Shown here: one piece after another, positions 1 through 8,730 of the stretch
Layout: each line of letters starts with the position of its first letter
Position numbering within the stretch: position 1 is the first letter of the stretch
Virus record (IMG/VR): IMGVR_UViG_3300020215_000085
Location: 1-42,972 of that record
Source of the DNA: a virus
DNA: 42,972 bases
Strand: one strand, 5' to 3'
The notes under the pieces: generated by a model
The model's database searches: none
Told to the model about the DNA's origin: nothing
The model's input: the letters and a program-made list of their open reading frames with translations, nothing else
Position numbers and translations under genes: made by a program

Positions 1-1
1 C

Positions 2-658
2 CAGCCGTTTCGCATTCCCTCAGGGTGGCGGCGGTTTCGTTCCGGTGACTGGGGCTACAAGGAAGAGTGCGTAATTCTCTGGTGGGCGGTCTCTCCCGAG
101 GGTGACCTCATCTGCTATCGCGAGCTGACGCTCAATGGGCGCAAGGCAAAGCGCCGGTTCGACGCTGTCGAGGTGGCCGAGAAAATCAAAGAGATCGAGC
201 TTGCGGCCGGGGAGTGGAACCGCATCCGCAACTGCTCCCGCCTCACGGGCTGGATGGACACGCAGCTATGGGAGGAGCGAGGCCACCGGGGACCGACGAT
301 GGCCGACGACATGGCCCGCGCGGGCGTCTACTGGCAGAAGGCCACCAAGGGGCGCAAGCAGGCCGCGCAGCAGTTCATCAAGCGGCTCCGCGAGCACGGC
401 ATCAACGACCAGCCCGGAGTCATGTTCTTCGATACGTGCCGGGGCTGCGTCACCACCATCCCCTCTCTCGGCACTGACGAGCTGGACAGCGAGAAGCCAG
501 CGGACGGCGGCCCTGACCACTGGTGGGCGGCGGTCTCTTACGCCATGGCCGCGAACCCGCTGCCGAGCGGGCGCGAAGACCGCACGTACGCGAACGACTG
601 GGACGACGAGGCCGAAGCGGATCGCCCTCGATACGGCTACGGCTCGCGCAAGAACTGA
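2..658 (+). CDS. terL: Terminase large subunit, C-terminal part (partial, cut by left edge)
   Basis: This is the nuclease half of the DNA-packaging motor, which cuts concatemeric phage DNA and feeds it through the portal. The reading frame is open from base 2 to the TGA at 656-658, so the ATPase half lies outside the window. The RNase H-like nuclease signature is visible: FRSGDWGY near the start with the first acidic residue, FFDTCRG with the second, and DHWWAAVSYAMA near the end with the third. This spacing and the trailing basic tail fit terminase large subunits. It lies 8 bases before the portal gene, the usual order. The nuclease assignment is firm; the packaging type (headful or cos) cannot be told. 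Confidence 0.92.
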   Translation, partial: QPFRIPSGWRRFRSGDWGYKEECVILWWAVSPEGDLICYRELTLNGRKAKRRFDAVEVAEKIKEIELAAGEWNRIRNCSRLTGWMDTQLWEERGHRGPTMADDMARAGVYWQKATKGRKQAAQQFIKRLREHGINDQPGVMFFDTCRGCVTTIPSLGTDELDSEKPADGGPDHWWAAVSYAMAANPLPSGREDRTYANDWDDEAEADRPRYGYGSRKN

Positions 659-666
659 GGAACTAA

Positions 667-2931
667 ATGGACTCCTACGACAACAAGCCAGACCCAAACC
701 AGAAGACCCAGGCAGACAAGGAGCTGGAAGAGGAGCCCAAAGACCTCGCCGCTTCCTGGCAAGCGGAAGCCCAGGTGCTGCAGGACGCGCCCAACATCGT
801 CGATTGGTTCATGCAGTTTGCGACCGACGACGTCGGTCCGAAGTGGCTGGGCCAGCTCGCCAAACAGGTTTGCGACCATTTCGAGATGGGGCGCGAGTCG
901 ATGGAGCCCTACCGCGAGAAGCGCAAGCGCAGCTTTGAAATGCTGACGGGCTACCTGCCTCCGCGAGACAGCATCGTGGAGAACGGCTCGAATGCGCATA
1001 CGCCTCTCATGCTCGAGCGGTTCTTACGCCTCACCTCCAACGTCTACGTCGAGGTTCTTGCCGACCGTGAGGCCATCTTCCGCGTCGAGCCCACTGGCCC
1101 CGACGATTTCGAGGATTCGGAGCTACTGACCATTCACGGAAACTGGCAGCTCAAAAACGAGATGCCGGATTTCATGCGCCAGCGCGAGCGGGACATCAAC
1201 GAGTTCTTCGGCGCGGGCTCTGCCTTCTGCAAGAGCTACCGCGACGAGATCCGGAACCGCAACCGCCACGACACGCTCTCTCCCGAGGACTTCGTTTTCC
1301 CCTACATCCACACCACGGTTGAAGTGGACATGTCGGATGTGCCCTGGAAGGCGCACGTCATCCGGAAGTACCGCGCGGAAGTTGAAGACCTCCGAGATGC
1401 GGGCAAGTGGTCGAACGCCGACAAGGTGCTAGCGAAGGATCCTCCCGCCTGGGACATCCTCGAGACCAAGGCGAGGGACGCGGGGGCGAAGCAAGAGGGC
1501 ATCGTGGCACCGGAGCGCGACAAGAACGCGCCATACGTCTTCATCGAGTACCACGGATTTACCCGCTTCCCCGGCGACAAGAACCAGCGCGCCGTCAAGG
1601 TGACCGTCGATCGCGAGTCGAAGACGGTCGTTCACCTGATGGTGAACGAGGAGGAGGACTGGAGGGACCGCGAGCGGTTCGACCAGCAGAGCCAGGAGCT
1701 AGAGCAGTACAACGGGGACCTACAGGCGTTCAACCAGTCGCAGATGCAGACGCAGCAACTTGAGATGCGCCTGCAGATGCCGGATATCGCCCCCGAGGAG
1801 CGTGACGAAATCACGTCGGCGCTGGGTGCAGAACCGCTCGAGCCCCCGCAGTTGCCCCAGTGGGCGCAGCCGAAGGCCGAGAAGGGCGAGCCGGTAGCGC
1901 CCGACCCGGTGAAGCGCGTCCCCGTGCAGATGTTCTCGCACGGCGTCTGCATCGAAAACCCGTTCGGTGCCCTCGGAATCGCCCCCGGTCACGTCCTGGC
2001 CGACCTCAACCGGCTGGCGGACGACGCGTACAACGCGGTTTACGACCAGGCGAGCCTCGGCAATGCATCGTTCTTCATTACCATCGGCGACGTCGACTTC
2101 GGTTCGTCGCAGGTGCCCATTGGATCGGGGAAGATCCTGCGCCTCAAGAACGTGAGCGCCGACGGCATTGACAAGGTGCTCAAGGAAATCAAGCCGAGCC
2201 CCGCCAACCCGCAGCTCATGGACATCGTGCGGCTCGCAAAAGAGGACGGGGACGCCTCAGTTGCGGCCCCCGGCGTGCTTTCGGGTGAGCCGGGGAAGTC
2301 GGGCGAGACGTTCCGGGGCTTGGCTACGCGGCATGAGGCGGCGAAGCGCCAGCTTTCCAAGGCGGCAATGAAGTACCTGGACTACTTCGCGAACATCCTC
2401 AAAAACAACGCGCGCCTCAACTACCACTTCATGCCCGATGAAGAGGCGATCCAGGTACTGGACCATTTCAGCGAAATCCGGAGCGCCACGCTCGACGAAA
2501 ACGGCATGCCCCGGCCGGTGGTTCACATCGGCCGAGAGCTCTACCGCCGCAACTACAAGGTCAGCTTCACCGCCGACGTCAGCTTTGCGCCCCAGGCGCA
2601 GCGAATCAGCGAGGCAGACGAGCTGGTAGCGATGGGTCAGACCCCGGCGCTTGCCGGGAACATCCCGTTCAACTACCACGCCTACGCGAACGCGCTCAAA
2701 GCACGCCGAAAGCACGACATGCTTCCCTTCCTGGGGCCACCTCCCCCGCCGCCAGAGACGCCGCTTGGAATCCCGCCGCCTCCCCCGCCGGGGATGGTGG
2801 GGCCAGACGGGGTGCCCATGGATCCGGCGATGGGCGGCATGCCCCCCGAGGCTGGCGGGCCGCCTCCGGGGGTACAGATGCCAGCGGCGGCGCCGGGGCC
2901 AATCCAGGGGCCGCGCGCGGAGGGTGAATGA
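667..2931 (+). CDS. Portal protein
   Basis: The 754-residue protein follows the terminase directly, and its length and order fit a podovirus portal, the dodecameric ring at the capsid vertex through which DNA enters and leaves. The N-terminal third has the helical, acidic and aromatic look of portal wings. Residues of about 440-600 hold the stem/crown-like part with the GEPGKSGETFRGLATRHEAA segment, typical of portals from P22-like and related phages. The last about 70 residues are a proline/glycine-rich low-complexity tail with two six-proline runs, probably disordered. ATG 667 has a short GAGGAA ribosome-binding site. The end overlaps the next gene as ATGA. Assignment rests on size, order and pattern, not on a single catalytic motif. 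Confidence 0.85.
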   Translation: MDSYDNKPDPNQKTQADKELEEEPKDLAASWQAEAQVLQDAPNIVDWFMQFATDDVGPKWLGQLAKQVCDHFEMGRESMEPYREKRKRSFEMLTGYLPPRDSIVENGSNAHTPLMLERFLRLTSNVYVEVLADREAIFRVEPTGPDDFEDSELLTIHGNWQLKNEMPDFMRQRERDINEFFGAGSAFCKSYRDEIRNRNRHDTLSPEDFVFPYIHTTVEVDMSDVPWKAHVIRKYRAEVEDLRDAGKWSNADKVLAKDPPAWDILETKARDAGAKQEGIVAPERDKNAPYVFIEYHGFTRFPGDKNQRAVKVTVDRESKTVVHLMVNEEEDWRDRERFDQQSQELEQYNGDLQAFNQSQMQTQQLEMRLQMPDIAPEERDEITSALGAEPLEPPQLPQWAQPKAEKGEPVAPDPVKRVPVQMFSHGVCIENPFGALGIAPGHVLADLNRLADDAYNAVYDQASLGNASFFITIGDVDFGSSQVPIGSGKILRLKNVSADGIDKVLKEIKPSPANPQLMDIVRLAKEDGDASVAAPGVLSGEPGKSGETFRGLATRHEAAKRQLSKAAMKYLDYFANILKNNARLNYHFMPDEEAIQVLDHFSEIRSATLDENGMPRPVVHIGRELYRRNYKVSFTADVSFAPQAQRISEADELVAMGQTPALAGNIPFNYHAYANALKARRKHDMLPFLGPPPPPPETPLGIPPPPPPGMVGPDGVPMDPAMGGMPPEAGGPPPGVQMPAAAPGPIQGPRAEGE

Positions 2932-3155
2932 CCGCCTTCGGCATCTCCTCGGACCTCGTTGACGAGGGGAGAACGCATCCCTTCACGGAGATGGTGGTGA
3001 AGCTGGTCCACAAGCGCCAGCGAGAGCTTGAAATTGCGCTCGCCAAAGAGGCCCTCCACGCCACGGAGGGCAAATTGCGAGTCATGGCGGGTCAGGTGAG
3101 TGAGTTGGGCTGGGTTTTAAGGCTGATTGCCGACGCAAAGGGGACTGACGAATGA
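2928..3155 (+). CDS. Small helical protein between portal and GroES-like gene
   Basis: A 75-residue protein, coupled to both neighbours by ATGA overlaps (start inside the portal stop, end inside the next start). The middle (about residues 20-65) is helical and charged (KRQRELEIALAKEALHATEG), with no membrane segment or cysteines. I do not recognise a family. Its place in the head-assembly operon suggests a role in head assembly or as a small structural accessory; that is inference only. Confidence 0.75.
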   Translation: MTAFGISSDLVDEGRTHPFTEMVVKLVHKRQRELEIALAKEALHATEGKLRVMAGQVSELGWVLRLIADAKGTDE

Positions 3156-3634
3156 GCGAAGAAAAAAACCTGCTGGTCGACCGCCTGAAAGAGCACGGGA
3201 TCCCGCTCCCTATCTGCCAGCCCGCTTTTGATCGCATCTACGTGGCGGAAATCAGCGCCCCCGAGCGTTTGCCGGGGTCGGAAATCTACGTCCCCGTCGA
3301 TGCGAAGATGAACGCCTCTCGCGGCATCATCATTGCCGCTGGACTGGGCGCCCTGGACCACATGTACGCCCATGGCGTCGCCCTGGGCCATGTCATCTGG
3401 TACGCGCGCCTCTCTCCGTGGGTGCGGCACTACCAGGGAACCGACTTGCGCTCTGGAAAGGGCGCAATCGGCAAGGCCGTGATTCTCCGATCGTCGGAAA
3501 TAGTCGGCTCCGAGGACACCATGGCGGCTCTGCAGTCAGGGGCCATGGAAATCCTCGGCCCCGACGCCGACGGACGCCACAGCTACACCGACAGGTCACG
3601 CAACGACCCGCCCGAGAACGACGAAGGGATTTAA
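3152..3634 (+). CDS. GroES-like (co-chaperonin fold) protein
   Basis: A 160-residue protein whose core (about residues 25-125) follows the co-chaperonin layout. RIYVAEI is followed by a GSEIYVPVD element (like the GGIILP mobile-loop exit of GroES), then a RGIIIAAGLG strand (the GEVVAVGPG position). GVALGHVIWYARLS (VKVGDRVLY position) and KAVILRSSEIVGSED (LLILRESDILA position) complete it. Phage co-chaperonins such as T4 gp31 work with host GroEL to fold the capsid protein. The gene sits between portal and scaffold, which fits that role. It is longer than a plain GroES (about 100 residues), with an extra N-terminal helix and an acidic C-terminal tail. A small structural protein with a similar beta-barrel is the alternative. 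Start ATG 3152 overlaps the previous stop. Confidence 0.6.
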   Translation: MSEEKNLLVDRLKEHGIPLPICQPAFDRIYVAEISAPERLPGSEIYVPVDAKMNASRGIIIAAGLGALDHMYAHGVALGHVIWYARLSPWVRHYQGTDLRSGKGAIGKAVILRSSEIVGSEDTMAALQSGAMEILGPDADGRHSYTDRSRNDPPENDEGI

Positions 3635-3645
3635 GAGGAGCAACC

Positions 3646-4527
3646 ATGCCGCAGGCACAGGAAAACGAGGAGCTAGAGCAGGAAATCGAGACTCCGACGG
3701 GCGCGGAGGAGCCAACGGGCGCCGTTTCGGCCGCCGATGACGATGACGACGACGACTCCGGCTCAGACGACAAGCCGAGCCGAAAAGAGCGTCGCGCAGC
3801 CAAGTACCAGGAGGCGCTGAAAGAGGCTCGCGAGGCAAAGGAACGCCTCGCCACCTACGAGCGCGAGCTTGCGGAGCTGCGTGGGCATGTCCAGGGCCTT
3901 CGCAGCGTCTCCCAGCAGCAGCCCGCCAATCAGGCACCCCCGGAAGAGGCCCAGATCGAACAACTCTGGGAGCAGCAGCAGACGCTTCTCCTGCAGTCGA
4001 AGAACCCCGACATTTCCGACGATGACCGCAAGCGCGTGATCGCCCAGTACCGCCGCCTTGACCGCGAGCGGCGGAAACTAGAGCTCAAGGTCGATTCCCG
4101 CGACGTGCTCCCCCAGCAGGAGGGGCCGAACGAGTACGACATTGGCGCCCAGGTGCTCCGCAGTGAGTTCCCGAAGATCCTCGGCGACTACGCCCTCAAT
4201 CTCGAGGCCCAAGCCGAAACGGCGAAGCTGGAGCGCAAGTACCGCCGCAAGGTGGACCTGGAAATGGCCCGGGAGGCGTGCCGCATCGTCGCCCAGCGAA
4301 ACGGGCTCATGCGGACGCCTACGGCCCCGAACCCCGCCGCCCAGGCGCGCTATTCGGGCGTCCCTGGTCAGGCCGGGGCCGCCAGCGGCGGAAATGCCGG
4401 GGCAAAGCCCAGCAAGCTGCTTTGGAATAACGCAATGGCGTATTCCGCGCATCTTCCCAATCTCACCGATGACCAGAAATGGAAGCGGTGGGTTAAGGAA
4501 GTTGGCAAACCGGAGGGCCACGTTTAG
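3646..4527 (+). CDS. Scaffolding protein
   Basis: A 293-residue, highly charged helical protein placed between the portal and the capsid genes, as scaffolds are. The N-terminal 50 residues are acidic with a run of seven aspartates. Residues of about 50-90 form a likely coiled coil (KERRAAKYQEALKEAREAK), then Q-rich and K/R-rich helical parts. The C-terminal 30 residues are basic and aromatic (DDQKWKRWVKEVGKP), like the capsid-binding helix-loop-helix of P22-type scaffolds. The chosen ATG has AGAGGAG five bases upstream. Scaffolds direct coat assembly and leave before DNA packaging. No protease motif is seen, so self-cleavage is not suggested. Confidence 0.8.
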   Translation: MPQAQENEELEQEIETPTGAEEPTGAVSAADDDDDDDSGSDDKPSRKERRAAKYQEALKEAREAKERLATYERELAELRGHVQGLRSVSQQQPANQAPPEEAQIEQLWEQQQTLLLQSKNPDISDDDRKRVIAQYRRLDRERRKLELKVDSRDVLPQQEGPNEYDIGAQVLRSEFPKILGDYALNLEAQAETAKLERKYRRKVDLEMAREACRIVAQRNGLMRTPTAPNPAAQARYSGVPGQAGAASGGNAGAKPSKLLWNNAMAYSAHLPNLTDDQKWKRWVKEVGKPEGHV

Positions 4528-4687
4528 TCGCCTATTGACAACTGACTACGCTTCTGTTGCCGTAAAGATACCGCCCGCGCTCTAACCAAGCGGTCCGGGT
4601 GAACCCATCGGTTGCCTCGTTGCCCTCGCGCGTACGCCTCGCGCGGTACGGGAGTGAGGCCGGTCAGGCGGACCAAATGGAGTTCAC

Positions 4688-5128
4688 ATGGCCGCGCGTA
4701 AGCGCATTGATCCAACGTCACGGCCCGCCGATGGTTTCCGGCCGATCGACGTCCTGAGGAACGCGGACCCGAATCGTCACTACGTCTTCGCGAATCCGAA
4801 CGACGACTTTACCGGCGTCGAATACTACTCGAACCTCGGTTACGAAGTCGAGAAGAAGCGCCAGGACGGCCCCAAGCCTGCCATCGGAAAGACGGTTGGC
4901 GACGGTGAGGCGATCACGGTCCACGGACAGATCCTGATGTCCTGCCCACTGGAGCTGTTTAACGACAGGTTCGGGGCGGGCCAGGACATTGCGGCGGCGC
5001 TCGAAAAGCGCATTCGCAAGCCCGACAAGGACGTTGCTGGACGCCACGGCGTCCCCGGTGCCTGGGGTGCGGTCGTTGGCGTGGATCCTCGCGCGAACGG
5101 CGAGGCCTACGTCGAAAAGGAAGCGTAA
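4688..5128 (+). CDS. Putative capsid-associated protein (unknown family)
   Basis: A 146-residue soluble protein with a basic N terminus (MAARKRIDP), an aromatic segment with HYVFANPND and EYYSNLGYEVE, and a C-terminal half with LFNDRFGAGQD. It starts the cluster that ends in the major capsid protein and follows a 160-base non-coding gap, so it probably begins a separately expressed capsid unit. I cannot name a function. Position suggests a head-assembly or minor capsid protein. ATG 4688 has GGAG 6 bases upstream. Confidence 0.7.
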   Translation: MAARKRIDPTSRPADGFRPIDVLRNADPNRHYVFANPNDDFTGVEYYSNLGYEVEKKRQDGPKPAIGKTVGDGEAITVHGQILMSCPLELFNDRFGAGQDIAAALEKRIRKPDKDVAGRHGVPGAWGAVVGVDPRANGEAYVEKEA

Positions 5129-5131
5129 ACC

Positions 5132-5734
5132 ATGGCAAATCTCAGCCGTGGCGGTTTCCGGTGGGTCAAGAACGAGTCCGCTCCGACTTCCACCACGCCG
5201 CCCATTGTGTACATGAAGGTCGCCGACGACTACGGCACCGCCCTTAACATCGGAGACCCGGTCAAGCGCGTATCGGACGGCACTATTGCCGCCTGCTCCG
5301 CGGGCGACCGCATCTTCGGCATCTACGACGGCGCTGCTCAGTACTACGACGGCAGCGTGATCCGCAGCGGCCCGACGCTCCCCGCGTCGACCAGCTACGA
5401 CACCAATCTCGAGCGTATGTCCATTGCCCGGGTGATTCCGGCGCAGGGGCAGATTTTCGAGTTGGACGCCGACGACGGCACCACCGCCACCACGCAGGCC
5501 GCTCACGAAGCTTTCGTTAACGAGAACTGCGAGTGGGTTGCCGGGACCGCGGTCAACGGCCAGTCGGGCGCCGCGCTGGACATCAGCACGCACGCCACCA
5601 CCAACACCCTTTCTCTCAACATCGTTGAGATTCCTTCCAAGTCCCTCCAGGACTTCGCCGCTTCGCGCGTGAAGTACTGGGTCAAAGTCAACCTGCTGGA
5701 TGTCGCCGGTGCTGGCGTCATTTTGGGGGTCTAA
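5132..5734 (+). CDS. Putative head decoration / capsid-stabilising protein
   Basis: A 200-residue protein of mostly beta-strand character, rich in Gly, Ala, Thr and Ser with few charges. It is 3 bases after the previous gene and 3 bases before the major capsid gene. Small beta-rich proteins directly before or after the coat gene are commonly capsid decoration or stabilisation proteins. Segments such as NIGDPVKRVSDGTIAAC and RIFGIYDGA resemble the barrel repeats of such proteins (the DGTI/GD pattern is like virion-surface DUF2190-type proteins). The exact family is inference. Confidence 0.6.
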   Translation: MANLSRGGFRWVKNESAPTSTTPPIVYMKVADDYGTALNIGDPVKRVSDGTIAACSAGDRIFGIYDGAAQYYDGSVIRSGPTLPASTSYDTNLERMSIARVIPAQGQIFELDADDGTTATTQAAHEAFVNENCEWVAGTAVNGQSGAALDISTHATTNTLSLNIVEIPSKSLQDFAASRVKYWVKVNLLDVAGAGVILGV

Positions 5735-5737
5735 GCC

Positions 5738-6643
5738 ATGTCGCTCACTACTTCAGCCGCATTCAAGACCCTCAAGAGCACGCTCGACAAGATCGTCACG
5801 GACAAGACGGACGGTGTTGAAGACGGGCTCGTTTACAAGAAGTTCTGCAAGGTCGAGACGATGTCTGACAACTACGTCGACGACCTGGAGAATGGTGGCC
5901 CTGGTCTCGCCGAGGAAGTCGGCGAGGGCGTGGCTCTGCCCTCCAAGCAGCTCTACGAGGGACCGCAGACCCGGTACACCGCCCGCAAGTTCGGCCTCAT
6001 CATGTCGATGACGGAGGAATTGGACGAGGACGGCAAGTACAACGACCAGTACGCGAACCTCGCTCGCCGCATGAAGCGGGCGTTGTTCAAGACGATGGAC
6101 GTTGATGCTGCCAACATCCTCAACCGCGCCTTCAACTCGGCGTATGTGGGCGGCGATGGGCAGTCGCTGGCGAGCGCTTCGCACACCCTCCCGGGTGGCG
6201 GGACGTTCTCCAACACGCTCTCGACGGCGTTCTCTCCTTCGCGCGCGGCGCTCATCGTCGTTCGACAGAACGTGATGCTGCTCCCCGGGCACGACGGCGT
6301 GACCGAGGGCTACATGGTCAAGAAGATCGTGTGCCCCGTCCAGCAGTTGGGCGCCTGGGAGGGGATCATCGGCTCGGACAAGGTTCCGGAGTCCGGCAAC
6401 AACGAGAAGAACATCGTTGCTGACTGGAAGCTCGAGCTTGTCCCGGTGCCCTTCTGGTCGGCCTCCAGTACCAACTGGGGCGTCATCACCAACGCGGACA
6501 ACGGCATCAAGTTCAAGATGCGGCGCAAGCCGCGCGCTAGGACTTGGTACGACGAGCCGACGGAGGTCATCAACCACGGCGTCAGCGCTCGTTGGGCTCG
6601 CGGGTGGACCGACCCGCGCGGCTTCTACGGGTCGAACGCGTAA
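5738..6643 (+). CDS. Major capsid protein (HK97-fold)
   Basis: A 301-residue protein in the major-capsid position, after scaffold and decoration candidates. The N-terminal helix is charged. Residues 60-110 hold LYEGPQTRYTARKFGLIMSM and TEELDEDGKYND, the E-loop/P-domain pattern of HK97-type coats of this size class. Later parts include a strand-rich A-domain with PGHDGVTEGYMVKKIVCP and a conserved C-terminal MRRKPRARTWYDEPTEV. The GC-rich codon use and closely packed neighbours fit high late expression. The start ATG follows the previous stop by 3 bases. No N-terminal protease-cleaved delta domain is evident, which agrees with a separate scaffold gene. Confidence 0.88.
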   Translation: MSLTTSAAFKTLKSTLDKIVTDKTDGVEDGLVYKKFCKVETMSDNYVDDLENGGPGLAEEVGEGVALPSKQLYEGPQTRYTARKFGLIMSMTEELDEDGKYNDQYANLARRMKRALFKTMDVDAANILNRAFNSAYVGGDGQSLASASHTLPGGGTFSNTLSTAFSPSRAALIVVRQNVMLLPGHDGVTEGYMVKKIVCPVQQLGAWEGIIGSDKVPESGNNEKNIVADWKLELVPVPFWSASSTNWGVITNADNGIKFKMRRKPRARTWYDEPTEVINHGVSARWARGWTDPRGFYGSNA

Positions 6644-6655
6644 AGGGGGAGCGCC

Positions 6656-7621
6656 ATGTACGGCACTTACAACTACCCCCACCTCCCGCATCAGGCATTC
6701 CCCGTCGGGGTTCGCCTGGGGCCGCTCACCGTCGTGGCCGGCGGGTCAAACGTTCACTTCGTCCGCTCGACGGGCGCGGCGGACTACGACCCGCCGGAGC
6801 TCGCTGGCCGTATCCACACCACGATCAACTCTGCCCTTGGGCAGTGCCGGTCGGGGCGTGGAGATACGGTCATCGTGCTCGAGGGGCATACGGAGACGCT
6901 AACGTCTGGTGACTCGTGGTCCAACCTCCTCGCCGGGACGCAAATCATCGGCCGAGGTTGGGGGACCATGCGCCCCACCATCACGTTCAACCACGCCGAT
7001 GCTCAGATTGACATCGACGTTGCCAACGTACGCATCGAAAACTGCATCTTCAAGGCGGCCGGCCCGGCAGGGTCGACGGCTTTGACGGTGGCCAACCCCT
7101 TCAACGTCACGGCGGCTGGGTTCCAGTTCGTCGCGAACGAGGCCGAGGTTGGCATTGATGCGGATCAGCTCTGCACGGACTTCATCAAGTTCGCGGCGGG
7201 CGGTGATGACGCGGTGGTGGCGGGCAACTACATCTACGGCGCTCTGGCGGCTCCGATCACTTCGGTGATTACGACCACCGGCGCCGTGGACAGGTTGCTG
7301 ATTGCCGTCAACCGCATCGATGCGGCGGTGGCGACTGCGGCGACGGGGATCCTTCTGGACCTCGACAACGCAGCCATCATCGAAAACGACATCATCGGCA
7401 ACCACCTGTGCAACAAGACGGCTTCGTCGAAGTTCGTCATTGACCCGCACGCCACGTCCACGGGCTTCGTGGACGGCAACCGCTACTACGTCAACGACGG
7501 CGCTACCGGCCCGGCTTCGCTTGGCTGGTCGACGTTCACGACGACGTATCGGTTCGGCCTCAACTACTGCGTCACGGCGGATTCGGCCTCGGCCATCCTC
7601 TGCCCTGCTGCGGACTCGTAA
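6656..7621 (+). CDS. Right-handed beta-helix virion protein (paralogue 1)
   Basis: A 321-residue protein. After residue 70 it shows repeated short strands and turns typical of a parallel beta-helix: NVRIENCIFKAAG, AAGFQFVANEAE, AVVAGNYIYGAL, AAIIENDIIGNHLC. The N-terminal part holds HFVRSTGAADYDPPELAGRI and a DTVIVLEGHTETLTSG segment that is mirrored in the following gene. Beta-helix proteins in phages are usually carbohydrate-binding or -cleaving spikes, yet this one sits directly after the coat gene, which suggests a capsid-surface fibre or decoration. A strong SD (AGGGGGAG) precedes the ATG. Catalytic residues cannot be identified. Confidence 0.75.
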   Translation: MYGTYNYPHLPHQAFPVGVRLGPLTVVAGGSNVHFVRSTGAADYDPPELAGRIHTTINSALGQCRSGRGDTVIVLEGHTETLTSGDSWSNLLAGTQIIGRGWGTMRPTITFNHADAQIDIDVANVRIENCIFKAAGPAGSTALTVANPFNVTAAGFQFVANEAEVGIDADQLCTDFIKFAAGGDDAVVAGNYIYGALAAPITSVITTTGAVDRLLIAVNRIDAAVATAATGILLDLDNAAIIENDIIGNHLCNKTASSKFVIDPHATSTGFVDGNRYYVNDGATGPASLGWSTFTTTYRFGLNYCVTADSASAILCPAADS

Positions 7622-7631
7622 CAGCTACTCT

Positions 7632-7676
7632 AGCCCCGGGGTCGGGGCTCCCTCGCGGGGATCCCGGCCCCGGGCT
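7632..7676 (+). terminator. GC-rich stem-loop between the two beta-helix genes
   Basis: Just after the first beta-helix stop, AGCCCCGGGGTCGGG (7632-7646) can pair with CCCGGCCCCGGGCT (7663-7676), with one bulged C, one G-T pair and a 16-base loop. No T-run follows, so it is a weak candidate for an intrinsic terminator. It may instead dampen transcription or protect mRNA between the capsid block and the tail block. It ends 17 bases before the next start codon. Confidence 0.4.
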
Positions 7677-7693
7677 CGTATCTGGAGACCAGA

Positions 7694-8494
7694 TTGGCGA
7701 GCCCGAATATCTACCCGAACGGCGCAGGCGGAGCGAGCGGCGACAGGTTCGCCACCGATGCTCCCCTGTATTCGTCCGGGCTGGTCTACTACCTGCATTC
7801 TGGCACCGGCTCTGACTCCAACTCTGGGCTCGAGCGTGAAAAGCCGCTCGCCACGATTGGCCAAGCCATAACGAACACGTCCGCGGGCGATATCATTATT
7901 GCGCTGTCGGGGCACTCGGAGTCACTCGCGGCGCAGGTTCCGTTTGCCAAGGCGTTGACCGTGGCTGGAGAGGGCACGGGGTCGTCGAGGCCGAAGTTCA
8001 CCTGCAACGGCTCCGGAATCGACATGTTCAATGTCACCGCCGCAGGGGTCAGGTTCCGCAATCTCTATTTCCCGGCGTCCACGGCAGCCGGATACCGCGT
8101 CACCATCGGCGCTGCTGGCGCGGAGGTGGACGGGTGCTACTTCGAGCACGGCGCAACGGACAGCCCGCAGGCGGTTTACATCGCCACCAACGGCAACAAC
8201 GCACGCATCGCTAATACGACCTTTGTTGTGACGTCGACGACGACGCGCCCAGGCGGCGCGATCCGGGTTGCCAATGCAATCAGCGACTTGACGCTCGATA
8301 CCGTCGTAATTGACGGCGGGACCGTCGGCTGGGACAACCCGTTCGCCTTCCTTGGCGGTGCGGCCATTACCAGGCTAGCGGCCCTTGACATTGACCTGCT
8401 GCGCGGATCGGACATCAGTCTCGCGACAGGCACGACGGGCCACGTCACCATCCGCAACAAGACTGGTTCCTCTCGGATCGTGTGGGCTGCATGA
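7694..8494 (+). CDS. Right-handed beta-helix virion protein (paralogue 2)
   Basis: A 266-residue beta-helix protein with a TTG start, supported by GGAG six bases upstream. The N-terminal part LVYYLHSGTGSDSNSGLE, then ATIGQAIT and GDIIIALSGHSESL matches the same positions of the preceding gene (HFVRSTG..., TVIVLEGHTETL), so the two are probably duplicated paralogues. The middle shows beta-helix turns (GVRFRNLYFPAS, EVDGCYFEHGA, NARIANTTFVV). The short Gly/Ser/Thr-rich head may anchor it to the particle. No catalytic acid pair can be assigned. Confidence 0.72.
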   Translation: MASPNIYPNGAGGASGDRFATDAPLYSSGLVYYLHSGTGSDSNSGLEREKPLATIGQAITNTSAGDIIIALSGHSESLAAQVPFAKALTVAGEGTGSSRPKFTCNGSGIDMFNVTAAGVRFRNLYFPASTAAGYRVTIGAAGAEVDGCYFEHGATDSPQAVYIATNGNNARIANTTFVVTSTTTRPGGAIRVANAISDLTLDTVVIDGGTVGWDNPFAFLGGAAITRLAALDIDLLRGSDISLATGTTGHVTIRNKTGSSRIVWAA

Positions 8495-8730
8495 GCCTGA
8501 GCATCCCGAGGAAGTACCCGCACTACGGCGCCCGAGGCGAGTACCAGGCGCTCTGCGATTACTGCGGGCTCAAGTACTACCGCCGCCTTGGCCGCATGAA
8601 GCGTGACGCGGCGGGGTTCCTAGCTTGCGAAGAGTGCGCCGAGGGACGTGATTCGGTCACCCTCGACAGGCTCAACGCTGCAGGCGCCGTCACGTCCCGC
8701 GTCCCGCGTCCTGGCGAGGAGGGCCGCTAA
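8491..8730 (+). CDS. Small zinc-ribbon-like protein in the structural operon
   Basis: 79 residues starting at an ATG that overlaps the previous stop (ATGA). CDYC at about residue 23 and CEEC at about residue 46 make a four-cysteine set expected to bind one zinc. Between them lies a basic, aromatic stretch (LKYYRRLGRMKRDAAG). Such small CxxC proteins occur in head-tail regions of podovirus-like phages, but the role is unknown; head-completion accessory or DNA-binding are both possible. It is followed without a gap by the GTG of the adaptor gene. Confidence 0.72.
   Translation: MSLSIPRKYPHYGARGEYQALCDYCGLKYYRRLGRMKRDAAGFLACEECAEGRDSVTLDRLNAAGAVTSRVPRPGEEGR

Noticed and set aside
4535-4589. Possible promoter in the 160-base gap before the capsid block: TTGACA (4535-4540) and a FliA-like TAAAGATA (4563-4570)
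   Set aside because: TTGACA has no -10 box at 16-18 bases, and the sequence 11 bases after TAAAGATA (CTAACCAA) does not match the FliA -10. Left as unproven.
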